Assembly (NCBI RefSeq): GCF_009857505.1
Contig: NZ_WWCP01000008.1
Coordinates: 99,130 to 163,129, forward strand
Length of the DNA stretch: 64,000 bases
Direction of reading: 5' to 3'
DNA from: Duganella lactea
Lineage (GTDB): Bacteria; Pseudomonadota; Gammaproteobacteria; Burkholderiales; Burkholderiaceae_D
Of the stretch, positions 63,844-64,000 are shown in pieces. The translations under genes were made by a program, and so were the position numbers. The notes beneath the pieces are model-generated. The model was not told the DNA's origin and ran no database searches. It saw nothing but the letters and a program-made list of their open reading frames with translations. How positions within the stretch are numbered: the first letter of the stretch is position 1; the number at the start of each line of letters is the position of its first letter.

Positions 63844-64000
63844 AAAACTGGTGTCAGACCTCGTATATTGAACCTACCGCGCCATCGCCGGATAATGTGG
63901 AGGTGGCAACGGTCAGGCAGGGTGACGCCGACCAGACTTTGGGTAGTTGAACCCGTGTGTCAGATAGGCGCCCTTGTCTGTTTCATTTTATTAGTCCGAA

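Overview
The window is one contiguous, GC-rich chromosomal segment of a betaproteobacterium. The gene order scpB-rluB followed by rimP-nusA-infB-rbfA-truB and typA, the protein sequences, the several methyl-accepting chemotaxis proteins (MCPs) and the plant-polysaccharide enzymes best fit Oxalobacteraceae (Massilia, Duganella or Janthinobacterium type). The family assignment is inference from content, not a database match. No rRNA, insertion sequence, prophage or CRISPR array was seen.

Layout. 1-5 kb: the N-terminal part of a TonB-dependent receptor that runs off the left edge, a DedA-rhodanese fusion and glucokinase. 5-16.4 kb: information-processing core (scpB, rluB with very long low-complexity tails, a promoter plus structured leader with terminator, rimP-nusA-infB-rbfA-truB, typA, strong terminator). 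16.4-21.5 kb: DUF3141 alpha/beta-hydrolase, FMN-dependent alpha-hydroxy-acid oxidase, GNAT acetyltransferase, dusA. 21.5-27 kb: MCP, two tandem secreted TonB-C-domain proteins, a lipoprotein, a 39-residue membrane protein, a protein of unknown function, a lone response-regulator receiver and a repeat-rich coiled-coil membrane protein. 27-32.6 kb: tRNA-His, murI, class I fumarase and a UPF0114 membrane protein (minus strand), then acs and tRNA-Ser, whose 3' end lies in a perfect 100-bp palindrome. 33-37 kb: a second MCP, udk, a YcaC-like hydrolase and a CBS-domain protein.

37.2-51.1 kb is a plant cell-wall sugar locus: MFS transporter and cytoplasmic GH43, a third MCP (opposite strand), a secreted SGNH esterase, a XylR activator, and a secreted GH35-GH31-GH39 run. 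The GH31 carries a PA14-like insert as in known xyloglucan alpha-xylosidases. Exported enzymes would trim xyloglucan/xylan oligosaccharides, the MFS would import products, GH43 would finish them inside, and released xylose would activate XylR.

51-64 kb: two alpha/beta hydrolases; a minus-strand operon of a HAD protein with degenerate catalytic motifs, a 512-residue protein of unknown function, D-lactate dehydrogenase and a DUF3422 membrane protein, divergent from a LysR regulator; a LysE exporter with an operator-like dyad; a small secreted protein; CYTH-CHAD triphosphatase with gluQ; and an M28 aminopeptidase. At least four copies of a short palindromic intergenic repeat are scattered through the window.
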